A model generated the notes under the pieces. That model ran no database searches. It was not told where the DNA came from and was given only the letters and a program-made list of their open reading frames with translations. Both the position numbers and the translations under genes were made by a program. From the NCBI RefSeq assembly GCF_020616555.1, contig NZ_CP085173.1:2987501-3051500 (forward strand): DNA of 64,000 bases, given 5' to 3'. Below are positions 20,788-30,641 of the stretch, in pieces; the first letter of the stretch is position 1; each line of letters opens with the position of its first letter. This DNA is from Streptomyces longhuiensis (GTDB taxonomy: Bacteria > Actinomycetota > Actinomycetes > Streptomycetales > Streptomycetaceae).

Positions 20788-21620
20788 CCGCCCAGTCCTA
20801 CGAGACATTCCTGACCTGGCTCTACGCCCCGGGCGACCGGCCGGAGGTGGTGGCGAAGGCGCTCGACTCGGGCGCCGACGTGGTCCTGATCGACCTGGAG
20901 GACGCGGTCGCTCCCGACCGCAAGACGTACGCCCTCGACGCCACCGCCGAGCTGCTCGCCGAGAAGCACCCGGTGCCGGTGCATGTGCGGGTCAACGCGC
21001 TGCACTCGCCGCGCGCCGAGTCCGAGGTCAGACGGCTCACCCCGCTCCCGGGCCTCGGCGCCCTGCGTCTCCCCAAGGTCCACGGCCCCGCCGACCTGGA
21101 CCGTGTCTCGGACTGGTCGGTCGAGGTGCCGCCCCTGTACGCCCTCCTGGAGTCGGCGCTCGGCGTCGAGCAGGCGTACGAGATCGCGCGGCATCCGAGC
21201 GTACGGGGCATCGCGCTGGGCGAGGCGGATCTGCGGGCGGAGCTCGGCGTGACGAACGGCGAGGGGCTGGCGTGGCCACGCGGGCGGGCCGTCGTCGCCG
21301 CGCGCGCCGCGGCACTCCCCCCGCCTCCGCAGTCCGTCTACCCGGACGTCCGCGACACGGTGGGCCTGGCCCGCTCCTGTTCGCACGGCCGGGCGCTCGG
21401 CTTCTTCGGCCGTATGGCGATCCATCCCCGCCAGCTCCCCGTCATCGAGGCGGCGTTCCTGCCGACGGCGGCGGAGGTCGACGCGGCGACGGAGGTCGTC
21501 GGCGCCGCCGCCACGGAGGCGGGGGCCCTGGCGCTGCCCGACGGCCGCTTCGTCGACGCGGCGATCGTGTCGGACGCGCGCCGGGTGCTCACGCTGGCCT
21601 CCCGCCGTCGCGGGGGCTGA
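20784..21620 (+). CDS. HpcH/HpaI-CitE type CoA-ester lyase/aldolase
   Basis: 278-residue TIM-barrel protein of the citrate-lyase-beta/malyl-CoA-lyase group, which cleaves or forms beta-hydroxyacyl-CoA bonds with Mg2+. Seen are LYAPGDRPEVVAKALDSGAD, VVLIDLEDAV (metal Asp/Glu), HVRVNAL, LRLPKV, ALLESALGVEQAYEIA (metal Glu) and IALGEADLRAELG. GFFGRMAIHPRQLPVIEAAF closes the barrel. The length is typical. The GTG start overlaps the CoA-transferase stop; together they resemble an acid-activation plus C-C-cleavage pair. It is the last gene of the coupled block and is followed by a strong terminator. Confidence 0.88.
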   Translation: MTAQSYETFLTWLYAPGDRPEVVAKALDSGADVVLIDLEDAVAPDRKTYALDATAELLAEKHPVPVHVRVNALHSPRAESEVRRLTPLPGLGALRLPKVHGPADLDRVSDWSVEVPPLYALLESALGVEQAYEIARHPSVRGIALGEADLRAELGVTNGEGLAWPRGRAVVAARAAALPPPPQSVYPDVRDTVGLARSCSHGRALGFFGRMAIHPRQLPVIEAAFLPTAAEVDAATEVVGAAATEAGALALPDGRFVDAAIVSDARRVLTLASRRRGG

Positions 21621-21634
21621 CCGGGACAGAGCGA

Positions 21635-21669
21635 CGGGGGCGCCGGATCGATGCGATCCGGCGCCCCCG
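21635..21669. terminator. Strong hairpin between convergent genes
   Basis: GGGGGCGCCGGATCG pairs with CGATCCGGCGCCCCC, giving a near-perfect stem with a tiny loop, between the convergent lyase and lgt genes. Probably terminates both transcripts. Confidence 0.8.
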
Positions 21670-21694
21670 TCGACGTCTGGGCGGTGAGGCTCGG

Positions 21695-22723
21695 CTAGCT
21701 CTTCCCGGCCTTCGTGGCCCCTGCCTCACCGTTGGCCTCGTCCTTGTCGGCGGCCTCGTCCTTGACGGCGGCCTCGTCCTCGGCCGCCGTGGTGGACTCG
21801 GCATCGTCGCCCGCTGCCTCGTCCTCCGCCTTGACCTCGGCCTTGTCCCGGGGATCGGCGTCGTCGCCCTCGGCCTTGGCCGTGTCCGTGCCCGCGTCGT
21901 CGTCACCGGCGCCCGGCTCCACGATCGCTTCGCGGCCGGGGCGGATCTTCGCCGAGATCACGATGTAGATCACCGCGAGCAGGAAGACACCCATCGCGGT
22001 CCAGTCGTTGAGCCGCAGGCCGAGGATGTGGTGGGCGTCGTCGACGCGCATGTACTCGATCCAGAAGCGGCCCACGCAGTACGCGGCGACGTAGAGCGCG
22101 AAGGCGCGTCCGTGGCCGAGCTTGAAGCGGCGGTCCGCCCAGATCACGAGCAGCGCGACACCGATGCACCACAGGGACTCGTACAGGAAGGTCGGGTGGT
22201 ACGTGCCCGGCACGCGCCCGTCCGCCGACGACGTGATCTTCAGGGCCCACGGCAGGTCGGTGGGCTTGCCGTACAGCTCCTGGTTGAACCAGTTGCCCCA
22301 GCGGCCGATGGCCTGCGCGATGGCGATGCCGGGCGCGATGGCGTCGGCGTACGCGGGGAGCGGGATACCGCGCCTGCGGCACCCGATCCACGCGCCCACC
22401 GCGCCGAGCGCGATGGCGCCCCAGATCCCGAGGCCGCCCTCCCAGATCTTGAAGGCGTCCACCCAGTCACGGCCCTCGCTGAAGTACAGCTCGTAGTCCG
22501 TGATCACGTGGTAGAGCCGGCCGCCGACGAGGCCGAACGGCACGGCCCAGACCGCGATGTCGGCAACGGTGCCGGACCGCCCGCCGCGGGCGATCCAGCG
22601 CTTGTTGCCGAGCCATACGGCCACGAAGACGCCGATGATGATGCAGAACGCGTAGCCGCGCAGCGGAATGGGTCCGAGATAGACCACTCCGTGAGCCGGG
22701 CTGGGGATGAAGGCAAGAGTCAT
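21695..22723 (-). CDS. lgt: Prolipoprotein diacylglyceryl transferase
   Basis: 342-residue inner-membrane enzyme that attaches diacylglycerol from phosphatidylglycerol to the lipobox Cys of prelipoproteins. The Lgt signature GRWGNWFNQELYG is present, with PTFLYESLWC, RYHV-type residues in GGRLYHVITDYELY and about seven membrane helices. After residue ~275 there is an unusual hydrophilic tail rich in Ala, Glu, Asp and Lys that many Lgt proteins lack. The ATG at 22723 begins MTLAFIPSPAHGVVYLGP. It lies downstream of a DsbA-like gene on the same strand; lspA, the next enzyme of the pathway, is at 62.1 kb. Confidence 0.95.
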   Translation of the reverse strand: MTLAFIPSPAHGVVYLGPIPLRGYAFCIIIGVFVAVWLGNKRWIARGGRSGTVADIAVWAVPFGLVGGRLYHVITDYELYFSEGRDWVDAFKIWEGGLGIWGAIALGAVGAWIGCRRRGIPLPAYADAIAPGIAIAQAIGRWGNWFNQELYGKPTDLPWALKITSSADGRVPGTYHPTFLYESLWCIGVALLVIWADRRFKLGHGRAFALYVAAYCVGRFWIEYMRVDDAHHILGLRLNDWTAMGVFLLAVIYIVISAKIRPGREAIVEPGAGDDDAGTDTAKAEGDDADPRDKAEVKAEDEAAGDDAESTTAAEDEAAVKDEAADKDEANGEAGATKAGKS

Positions 22724-22813
22724 GGCAATGTCGACGCTACCGTGCCGGGCCGTGGCGGCGGCAACCAGCCCGGCTACGGGTCCATAACGAGACCCCCGCG
22801 TCCGCGGCCGCTC

Positions 22814-23593
22814 CTACTGCTTGTCGGCCGCCTGCACCATCTGCTTCAGCTTCGCGGGGGTCAGCGGGTTGGCCTGGTCGCCGAACACGTTCTTCCCGTT
22901 CAGGAGCACCGTCGGTGTGCCCTGGAAGCCGCCGTCCTGGAACGCCTGGTTCGACTTCTTGACCCAGCTGTCGTGGCTGCCGTCGTCGACACACTTCTTG
23001 AAGTCCGGCGTCACGAGGCCGCCGACCTTGCCGGCCAGCGCGATCAGCTTGCCGTTGTCGGCGAAGGCGTCGTCGGTCTCCGGAGGCTGGTTCTCGTAGA
23101 GGACGTCGTGGAACGCGGGGAACTTCCCGGCGTCCTGGGCACACGCCGCCGCGTTCGCCGCGCGCAGGGAGCCGGTGCCGCCCATGTTCTTGTCGATGAG
23201 GGTGGCCAGGTGGTACTCGACCTTGAGCTGTCCGGAGTCGGTCAGCTCGTGGATCGTCGTGCGGTAGGCGTCCTCGAAGGCCTTGCACGCGGGGCAGCGG
23301 AAGTCTTCCCACACCGTGAGTGTCGACTTCGCGCTGTCCTTGCCGACCGGGATCGCGAGGCTGTCCTTGCCGATCGCGCCCTGCGGGGCGACCACGGGAC
23401 CCGAGGCGGCGGTCTTGTCGTCACCGGAATTCGCCGCGATCACGCCGATCACGGCGGCCAGCGCGAGGACACCCACGACGGCGCCCCCGACGATCAAGCC
23501 TCTGCGGCGCCTGTCCTTGGATCTCTGCTTCTCGCGCTCCTCCGCCAGCCGGTCCCGGGCGGTGCGCTTTCCCTCACGGTTCTTCTCGCTCAC
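22814..23593 (-). CDS. Membrane-anchored DsbA-like thioredoxin-fold protein
   Basis: 259-residue protein with a charged cytoplasmic N-terminus (RLAEEREKQRSKDRRRR), one transmembrane segment at about 33-52, and an extracytoplasmic thioredoxin-fold domain with the active motif CPAC in WEDFRCPACKAF. The cis-Pro region is GTPTVLLNG near the C-terminus. It is likely to form or isomerise disulfides in exported proteins. The GTG at 23593 is chosen because the family begins with SEKNREGKR; no strong ribosome site is seen. A paralogue with CPIC lies at 54.2 kb. The gene is between the trp operon terminator and lgt. Confidence 0.85.
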   Translation of the reverse strand: MSEKNREGKRTARDRLAEEREKQRSKDRRRRGLIVGGAVVGVLALAAVIGVIAANSGDDKTAASGPVVAPQGAIGKDSLAIPVGKDSAKSTLTVWEDFRCPACKAFEDAYRTTIHELTDSGQLKVEYHLATLIDKNMGGTGSLRAANAAACAQDAGKFPAFHDVLYENQPPETDDAFADNGKLIALAGKVGGLVTPDFKKCVDDGSHDSWVKKSNQAFQDGGFQGTPTVLLNGKNVFGDQANPLTPAKLKQMVQAADKQ

Positions 23594-23608
23594 ACCCGCC
23601 AAACGAAC

Positions 23609-23636
23609 CGGGGAGGCACGAGCGTGCCTCCCCGGT
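23609..23636 (-). terminator. Terminator of the trp operon
   Basis: CCGGGGAGGCACG pairs with CGTGCCTCCCCGG, a 13-base perfect stem with a very short loop, about 50 bases after the trpA stop. Confidence 0.8.
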
Positions 23637-23686
23637 CCCAGGTCCACCCATACGGGTTACGACGCGATGGGTGACGACGTCATGGC

Positions 23687-24498
23687 TCACGCCTTGACGC
23701 GCACCCCGTCCGCGAGGTCCGCCGCGAGTGCCCGCACGGCGGCGAGTCCGGCGGCCTCGTCGTCCGCGTCCAGCATCAGCTTCACGAACGCCGAGCCGAC
23801 GATGACCCCGTCGGCGAACCCGGCGACCTCCGCCGCCTGCTTCGCGTTCGAGACGCCGAGGCCGACGCAGACCGGCAGGTCGGTGGTGGCCTTGGTGCGG
23901 CGCACGAGGTCCTGGGCCTGGTTGCCGACGGACTCGCGGGTGCCGGTGACGCCCATCAAGGAGGCGGCGTACACGAAGCCGGAGCCCGCGGCGGTGATCG
24001 TCGCGAGGCGCTCGTCCTTGCTGCTGGGGGCGACGACGAAGACGGTCCCGAGGCCGTGCTTGTCCGCGTGCTCCCTCCAGGTCGCCGACTCCTGGACGGG
24101 CAGGTCGGGCAGGATGCAGCCCGCGCCGCCCGCCTCCGCGAGCTCGGCGGTGAACCGCTCGATGCCGTAGCGGTCGATGGGGTTCCAGTACGTCATGACG
24201 AGGACCGGCTTGCCGGTCGCCGCGTGGGCCTCGCGGACCGTGCGCATGACGTCGGCGATCCGCACGCCGCCGCGCAGCGCGATGTCGTCCGCGGTCTGGA
24301 TGACGGGGCCGTCGAGGACGGGGTCGCTGTGCGGCAGCCCGACCTCCACGACGTCGGCGCCGCCGTCGAAGACGGCCTTGATCGCCTCGATGCCGCCGTC
24401 CACGGTCGGGAACCCGGCCGGGAGGTAGGCGATGAGGGCGGAGCGGCCCTCGGCGCGCGCGGCGGCGAGGGTGTCGTTCAACAGCTGGATGTTGCCGC

Positions 24499-24502
<4 letters not shown>
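23687..24502 (-). CDS. trpA: Tryptophan synthase alpha chain
   Basis: 271-residue TIM-barrel subunit that cleaves indole-3-glycerol phosphate to indole, which is channelled to TrpB. Motifs: [16 protein letters not shown], the catalytic Glu in [20 protein letters not shown] (with the second Asp in SDP), and phosphate-binding [15 protein letters not shown] at the C-terminus. The GTG at 24502 overlaps the trpB stop (GTGA), giving coupled synthesis of the alpha2-beta2 complex. Length is normal. Confidence 0.97.
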
Positions 24503-25785
<1,283 letters not shown>

Positions 25786-25854
25786 GCGAAACCTCATGGT
25801 GTGAGTGGTGTGGACACTACGCGCCATGGGGGCGGGGTCATGTTTCGGCGGCGG

Positions 25855-25905
25855 GCCGCATGTGGCCACCCGCGCCGTTCCCCGCGCCCCTTATGGGGCG
25901 CAGCA
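25855..25905 (-). repeat. Streptomyces intergenic repeat at the 3' end of trpM
   Basis: On the minus strand the segment reads TGCTGCGCCCCATAAGGGGC then GCGGGGAACGGCGCG, matching the very common Streptomyces repeat GCGCCCC-TTAA-GGGGCGCGGGGAACTGCGCG. The hairpin arms are 25884-25890 and 25895-25901. The trpM stop codon TAA is the loop of this hairpin, so the repeat supplies the last codons of the gene. Confidence 0.7.
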
Positions 25906-26037
25906 CCATCGCATCCCGTTGACCTGACCGGGCTCGTCACCGATGACGTAACGCACCCGGCGCCCGTGCACACGCCGCGCCGGCGCCCGGCAGCCGCGGG
26001 GGCGGCAGCCGGGTGCGAGGCGGGCGGCGATGGCCAT
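25891..26037 (-). CDS. trpM: TrpM-like small protein
   Basis: 48-residue Arg-rich protein between trpC and trpB, the position of trpM (also called trpX) in S. coelicolor, whose product is reported to influence growth and development rather than catalyse a pathway step. The core CRAPARRVHGRRVRYVIGDE is followed by PGQVNGMRW; the last residues (CCAP) come from a dispersed repeat that also provides the stop, so this copy may be C-terminally shortened. The ATG at 26037 is eight bases before the trpC stop boundary, with AGGAG about 14 bases upstream. Confidence 0.75.
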   Translation of the reverse strand: MAIAARLAPGCRPRGCRAPARRVHGRRVRYVIGDEPGQVNGMRWCCAP

Positions 26038-26045
26038 CGGGGAGG

Positions 26046-26855
26046 TCAGCTCCTGCCGTGGCGCAGGGCGGGGTGGGCGCCCGCGGCGACCAGGTCGGAG
26101 ACCGCGGTGCGCGGGTCGCGGCCGGTCACCAGGGACTCGCCCACGAGGACGGCGTCGGCGCCCGCGTTGGCGTACGCGATGAGGTCGTGCGGGCCTCGCA
26201 CGCCCGACTCGGCGATCTTGACGATGTGGTCGGGGATCTCCGGGGCGACCTGCTCGAACGTGTCGCGGTCGACCTTGAGCGTCTTGAGGTTGCGCGCGTT
26301 CACGCCGATGATGCGGGCGCCCGCGTCCACGGCGCGCTCCACCTCGTCCTCGTCGTGCACCTCGACGAGCGGCGTGAGCCCGATGGACTCCGCGCGCTCG
26401 ATGAGCGACTCGAGGGCGGGCTGCTCCAGGGCGGCCACGATCAGCAGCGCGAGGTCGGCGCCGTACGCCCTGGCCTCCCACAGCTGGTACGAGGTGACGA
26501 TGAAGTCCTTGCGCAGGATCGGGATGTCGACCTTGGCGCGCACGGCCTCCAGGTCGGCGAGCGAACCGCCGAACCGGCGCTGCTCGGTCAGTACGGAGAT
26601 GACGGCCGCGCCGCCCGCCTCGTAGTCGGCGGCGAGGCCGGCCGGGTCGGCGATCGCGGCGAGCGCGCCCTTGGACGGGCTGGAACGCTTGACCTCGCAG
26701 ATCACCTTGACGCCGTCGCCGCGCAGGGCGGCCACACCGTCCTTGGCGGCGGGTGCCTTGGCCGCGCGCTCCTTGAGCTCGTCGAGGCTGACGCGCGCCT
26801 GCCGCTCCGCGAGGTCGGCACGGACTCCGTCGATGATCTCGTCGAGCACACTCAC
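26046..26855 (-). CDS. trpC: Indole-3-glycerol phosphate synthase
   Basis: 269-residue TIM-barrel enzyme that closes the indole ring from CdRP. Motifs: [17 protein letters not shown] (catalytic Glu and Lys), [23 protein letters not shown] (catalytic Lys) and [12 protein letters not shown], ending with VGESLVTG for phosphate binding. The GTG at 26855 follows a purine-rich AAGGGGG site. It is monofunctional; phosphoribosylanthranilate isomerase is presumably supplied by PriA. First gene of trpC-trpM-trpB-trpA. I found no Trp-rich leader in the 146 bases upstream. Confidence 0.97.
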   Translation of the reverse strand: MSVLDEIIDGVRADLAERQARVSLDELKERAAKAPAAKDGVAALRGDGVKVICEVKRSSPSKGALAAIADPAGLAADYEAGGAAVISVLTEQRRFGGSLADLEAVRAKVDIPILRKDFIVTSYQLWEARAYGADLALLIVAALEQPALESLIERAESIGLTPLVEVHDEDEVERAVDAGARIIGVNARNLKTLKVDRDTFEQVAPEIPDHIVKIAESGVRGPHDLIAYANAGADAVLVGESLVTGRDPRTAVSDLVAAGAHPALRHGRS

Positions 26856-27001
26856 GCGAGCGGCCCCCTTCCTGACGGTGGAGCGGTGGAAGCAGATTGC
26901 CCCGAAGAGCAATCCACTGGTCACAGTGATGATATCCGGAGGAGGACGAAGGCTCCGCATCCGGTTGACGCCGGTCCCACTACCTGGACAAATACTGTTG
27001 A

Positions 27002-27448
27002 TCAAGGGTGGAGCCAGCCACCTAGGGGCAGGTTCCGGACAACCGTGAAGACAAGGACCACGGCGCCCACGGCCCACAGGTGGCGGCGTCCGAGATCGAT
27101 TCGTACGGGCAGTCCCCGTGCCACCCGTACGGCCCATACGGCCCACAGGACGGCGAAGAGGGCATAGCCCGCCACGGCGAGCACGTTGTCCCCCAGAGCG
27201 GCCGTGAGGTCGCCGTGGACGAGTGCGTGGGCGCTGCGCAGACCGCCGCAGCCGGGGCAGTAGATCCCCGTGTAGTGGAGCAGCGGGCAGGCGGGGTAGT
27301 GGCCCGGCTCGTTCGGGTCGACGGACCCGACGTACGCGAAGCCCGCACCGACCGCGGCGAGGACACCCGCGGGGACGGCCAGCCGCCGCAGCGCACCGCC
27401 GGCGCCGCTGGTCAGGGTGGCCGCGGAGGTGTCCGTTTCGGCGTTCAC
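27002..27448 (-). CDS. DUF2752 membrane protein
   Basis: 148-residue protein with three or four hydrophobic segments. The family signature [19 protein letters not shown] (paired cysteines followed by a glycine-rich turn) is near residues 55-73. Its function is unknown. It lies just upstream of trpC on the same strand, after a strong terminator, so it may be transcribed with trpC or separately. The GTG at 27448 is chosen because the upstream part of the frame has no family match. Confidence 0.8.
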   Translation of the reverse strand: MNAETDTSAATLTSGAGGALRRLAVPAGVLAAVGAGFAYVGSVDPNEPGHYPACPLLHYTGIYCPGCGGLRSAHALVHGDLTAALGDNVLAVAGYALFAVLWAVWAVRVARGLPVRIDLGRRHLWAVGAVVLVFTVVRNLPLGGWLHP

Positions 27449-27507
27449 CCGTGAATTGTGCAACGGGCCCGCCGGGTCCGCCCGTCGGCGCGCAGCGCTC
27501 GGAAAAG

Positions 27508-27550
27508 CGTGAGAGGCGGTCCGGCACCTGGTGCCGGACCGCCTCTCACG
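27508..27550 (-). terminator. Long perfect hairpin after the HGxxPAAW gene
   Basis: GTGAGAGGCGGTCCGGCAC pairs with GTGCCGGACCGCCTCTCAC around CTG, a 19-base perfect stem. It separates the trpE-to-HGxxPAAW transcript from the DUF2752-trpC genes. Confidence 0.85.
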
Positions 27551-27563
27551 ACGTGGGTGAGGC

Positions 27564-27806
27564 TCAGGCCTCCGCGGCAACGACCTCGGGCGAGACGGCC
27601 GGCAGCGACTGCGGCTTCGGCTTGCCGAGACCCGCGGCGCTCATGGCGCCGCCGACGACCGCGGCGATGGCGAGCAGGGCCATGCCCGCCCAGAAGCCGA
27701 CGGGGTTGCCCATCACCATGAAGGCGCCCGCGACGCAGAAACCGATGAAGGCGATGATGACACCGGTCCAGGCGGCCGGGGTGTGTCCGTGGCTGCTGTC
27801 CGCCAT
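27564..27806 (-). CDS. HGxxPAAW-motif small membrane protein
   Basis: 80-residue protein beginning MADSSHGHTPAAWTG, containing the HGHTPAAW motif that names an actinobacterial family, then two transmembrane helices (about 14-35 and 38-58) and a short polar tail. GAGGAG precedes the ATG at ideal spacing. Function unknown. It sits between trpE and trpC with two other membrane proteins, an arrangement I recall in other Streptomyces genomes. Confidence 0.85.
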   Translation of the reverse strand: MADSSHGHTPAAWTGVIIAFIGFCVAGAFMVMGNPVGFWAGMALLAIAAVVGGAMSAAGLGKPKPQSLPAVSPEVVAAEA

Positions 27807-27947
27807 GGTTGCTCCTCGTTGCTCAATGCGTGGCTGATGCCCGGCCCCGTGTCCCGCGCGTGGCACCGCGCTGGGTGGTGAGCCGGACGCTCGTGCCCAT
27901 TGTCCCGCACTCGCGGGCATGGGCGGCACTCGGGGTCCGGGGCCCCG

Positions 27948-28604
27948 CTATGCCTCGTGTGTGGGGTCCTCGCCCCGGTCGAGGGCCTTCCACAGCTCCT
28001 CGGGGCGCTCCGGGTCGACGGGACGGGCCGCCTTGCGGGGCCGCGGCGTGCCGTCACGCTCGTAGCGGCCGCCCATCGACGGCCAGGAACGGCCGTAGCG
28101 CAGGGCGAGCAGGCCGGCCAGGAGGATGAGGGCGCCGCCGGCGGCACCGACGTACGGCCATACGGTGTGGCCGAGGGAGCCGATGGTGGCGGCGGTGTTG
28201 CCGGAGACCTCGGCGGCCTTCTCGTCGAGGGCCGCGCTGTCGCCGGCGCCGAGGACGGCCGCGACGACGGCGCCCGCGCCGCTGAGCGCGAGGAGCCCGG
28301 CGACGAGCGTGCGCCCGGCGCGGCGGACCGCGAAGACGGCGACGAGGGCGGCGAGCCCCACTATGGCGAGGGCCGCGGGCACTCCGGTGACGTCACTGCC
28401 CTTCGCGGCGAGCGGGAAGCTGCCGCCCGGCACGGTCGCGGACCCGGAGGCCCACTCCTGTCGCGAGGAGAGCAGGGCCACCGCCGCGCCGACGGCGCCG
28501 AACAGGAGCGCGGCGGCGAGGCTGCGGCGGCCGTTGCGCGCGGCGGCCGTCTCCGGGGAGGCGGTCCCGGCTTCGGTTCGGGGGGATGGCACTGCGGAAG
28601 TCAC
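27948..28604 (-). CDS. Trp-region conserved membrane protein (TIGR02234 type)
   Basis: 218-residue protein with four hydrophobic segments and a basic C-terminal tail (YERDGTPRPRKAARPVDPER). Features such as LLSSRQEWA, a V-P-ALA-VGLAALVAV second helix and the location immediately after trpE match the actinobacterial trp-operon-associated membrane family. No function is established; a role in tryptophan or precursor transport is only a guess. The GTG at 28604 has GGAGAG just upstream and lies 22 bases after the trpE stop. Confidence 0.8.
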   Translation of the reverse strand: MTSAVPSPRTEAGTASPETAAARNGRRSLAAALLFGAVGAAVALLSSRQEWASGSATVPGGSFPLAAKGSDVTGVPAALAIVGLAALVAVFAVRRAGRTLVAGLLALSGAGAVVAAVLGAGDSAALDEKAAEVSGNTAATIGSLGHTVWPYVGAAGGALILLAGLLALRYGRSWPSMGGRYERDGTPRPRKAARPVDPERPEELWKALDRGEDPTHEA

Positions 28605-28626
28605 CTCTCCACTATCCCCCACGCCG

Positions 28627-30108
28627 TCAGGCGCCGTGCATCCGGTTGGCCGTGTGCACCGCGCGCAGCACCGCCGCCGCCTTGTTGCGGCACTCGGTGT
28701 CTTCGGCGACGGGATCGGAGTCGGCGACGATACCCGCTCCGGCCTGCACATATGCCGTGTTGTCGCGCAGGAGCGCGGTGCGGATGGCGATGGCCGTGTC
28801 GGAGTCCCCGGCGAAGTCGAGATATCCGACACATCCGCCGTACAGACCGCGCCGGGAGGGTTCGAGCTCGTCGATGATCTGCATCGCGCGCGGCTTGGGC
28901 GCGCCCGAGAGGGTGCCCGCGGGGAAGCAGGCGGTGAGGACGTCGAAGGCGGTGGTGCCCGGGGCGACCCGGCCGGTGACGGTGGACACGATGTGCATGA
29001 CGTGCGAGTACCGCTCGACGGACATGAAGTCGACGACCTCGACGGAGCCCGGTTCGCAGACGCGGCCGAGGTCGTTGCGGCCGAGGTCGACGAGCATCAG
29101 GTGCTCGGCGCGCTCCTTGGGGTCGGCCAGGAGCTCGTCGGCGAGCGCCTGGTCCTCCTGGGGGGTCTCGCCGCGATGCCGGGTCCCGGCGATGGGGTGC
29201 ACCATGGCGCGCCCGTCCTCGACCTTGACGAGGGCCTCCGGCGACGAGCCGACCACGTCGAACCCGTCGAAGCGGAACAGGTACATGTACGGCGACGGGT
29301 TGGTGGCGCGCAGCACCCGGTAGACGTCGAGCGCGCCGGCCGTGCAGGGCGTCTCGAAGCGCTGCGAGGGCACGACCTGGAAGGCCTCGCCGGCCCGGAT
29401 GCGCTCCTTGATGTCCTCGACGGCCTCCTGGTAGTCCGTGCCGCCCCACAGAGCGGTGAACTCAGGGACTTCGGAGGGCGGGAGCGCGGCGGGGGCCTGG
29501 ACGACGGGCCGGGAGAGGTCGGCCTCCATCGCGTCGAGGCGGGCCACGGCGTCCGCGTAGGCCTCGTCGACGCCGGTGTCGAGGTCGTTGTGGTTGATCG
29601 CGTTGGCGATCAGCAGGACCGAGCCGTCCCAGTGGTCGAGGACGGCGAGGTCGCTGGTGAGCAGCATCGTCAGCTCGGGAAGCTGCAGGTCGTCGCGCTC
29701 GCCGGGGCCGATCTTCTCCAGGCGGCGCACGATGTCGTAGCCGAGGTAGCCGACCATGCCGCCGGTGAACGGGGGCAGGCCCTCGTAGCGGGGGGTGTGG
29801 AGGGTCTCGACGGTGGCGCGCAGGGCGGCGAGCGGGTCGCCGTGGGTGGGGACGCCCACGGGCGGGGTGCCGAGCCAGTGCGCCTCGCCGTCGCGGGTCG
29901 TGAGGGTGCCGGCCGAGCGGACGCCGACGAAGGAGTAGCGGGACCACGAGCGGCCGTTCTCCGCGGATTCCAGGAGGAACGTGCCGGGGCGTTCACCGGC
30001 CAGCTTGCGGTACAGACCGACGGGGGTGTCGCCGTCCGCGAGGAGCTTGCGGCTCACGGGGATCACTCGGCGGTCGGTCGCGAGCTTGCGGAAGGTCTCG
30101 AGATCCAT
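28627..30108 (-). CDS. trpE: Anthranilate synthase component I
   Basis: 493-residue chorismate-utilising enzyme that makes anthranilate with ammonia from TrpG. The N-terminal Trp-binding region includes [18 protein letters not shown]; the catalytic domain has [75 protein letters not shown] and [11 protein letters not shown]. It is the stand-alone TrpE form, not a TrpEG fusion, and trpG is not in the window. The ribosome site is weak. It follows hisI on the same strand after a GC-rich hairpin. Confidence 0.96.
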   Translation of the reverse strand: MDLETFRKLATDRRVIPVSRKLLADGDTPVGLYRKLAGERPGTFLLESAENGRSWSRYSFVGVRSAGTLTTRDGEAHWLGTPPVGVPTHGDPLAALRATVETLHTPRYEGLPPFTGGMVGYLGYDIVRRLEKIGPGERDDLQLPELTMLLTSDLAVLDHWDGSVLLIANAINHNDLDTGVDEAYADAVARLDAMEADLSRPVVQAPAALPPSEVPEFTALWGGTDYQEAVEDIKERIRAGEAFQVVPSQRFETPCTAGALDVYRVLRATNPSPYMYLFRFDGFDVVGSSPEALVKVEDGRAMVHPIAGTRHRGETPQEDQALADELLADPKERAEHLMLVDLGRNDLGRVCEPGSVEVVDFMSVERYSHVMHIVSTVTGRVAPGTTAFDVLTACFPAGTLSGAPKPRAMQIIDELEPSRRGLYGGCVGYLDFAGDSDTAIAIRTALLRDNTAYVQAGAGIVADSDPVAEDTECRNKAAAVLRAVHTANRMHGA

Positions 30109-30144
30109 AGGAAGAGCTTAGGCCGTGTCCGGGCAGGTCCGGTG

Positions 30145-30172
30145 CGCCGCCCGGTCCGTGGAACGGGCGGCG
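30145..30172 (-). terminator. Hairpin between hisI and trpE
   Basis: CGCCGCCCG (30145-30153) pairs with CGGGCGGCG (30164-30172), 9 base pairs with a 10-base loop and no T-run. It may attenuate read-through from hisI into trpE. Confidence 0.45.
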
Positions 30173-30183
30173 GGGCGGTGGTC

Positions 30184-30558
30184 TCAGGCGCCGGTGCCGG
30201 TCACCGTCAGCTCGCCCGCGTCGAAGCAGGTGCGGTCACCGGTGTGGCAGGCCGCGCCGACCTGGTCGACCTTCACCAGGAGGGTGTCCGCGTCACAGTC
30301 GAGGGCGACCGACTTCACGTGCTGGAAGTGACCGGACGTGTCGCCCTTGACCCAGTACTCCTGGCGGCTGCGGGACCAGTACGTGCAGCGGCCCGTCGTC
30401 AGCGTGCGGTGCAGCGCCTCGTCGTCCATCCAGCCGAGCATGAGCACCTCGCCGGTGTCGTACTGCTGGGCGATCGCGGGGACCAGGCCGTCGGCGCTGC
30501 GCTTGAGGCGGGCGGCGACGGCGGGGTCGAGGCTGCTGGGCGGGGGCGTGCTGGTCAT
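30184..30558 (-). CDS. hisI: Phosphoribosyl-AMP cyclohydrolase
   Basis: 124-residue zinc enzyme catalysing the third step of histidine synthesis. Motifs: [54 protein letters not shown] and CHTGDRTCF, with the conserved Asp and Cys metal ligands. It lacks the HisE pyrophosphohydrolase domain, as usual in actinobacteria. ATG 30558 is preferred; ATG 30567 three codons upstream is possible. It is detached from the main his operon by the genes at 30.6-33.1 kb. Confidence 0.94.
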   Translation of the reverse strand: MTSTPPPSSLDPAVAARLKRSADGLVPAIAQQYDTGEVLMLGWMDDEALHRTLTTGRCTYWSRSRQEYWVKGDTSGHFQHVKSVALDCDADTLLVKVDQVGAACHTGDRTCFDAGELTVTGTGA

Positions 30559-30641
30559 GGGGACCATTGTGCCGCGCCCCGCGTGCCCTTTCGGGCGGGC
30601 GTCCACTGGGCGGACCGGTCGGGCGGTCGTAGGCTGGCCGT

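Noticed and set aside
26856..27001. Tryptophan attenuator leader upstream of trpC
   Set aside because: The only short frame here has no Trp codons and continues in frame into trpC; no competing hairpins were found.
30109..30183. Attenuator leader before trpE
   Set aside because: Only 75 bases after hisI, with one GC-rich hairpin and no Trp-containing ORF.
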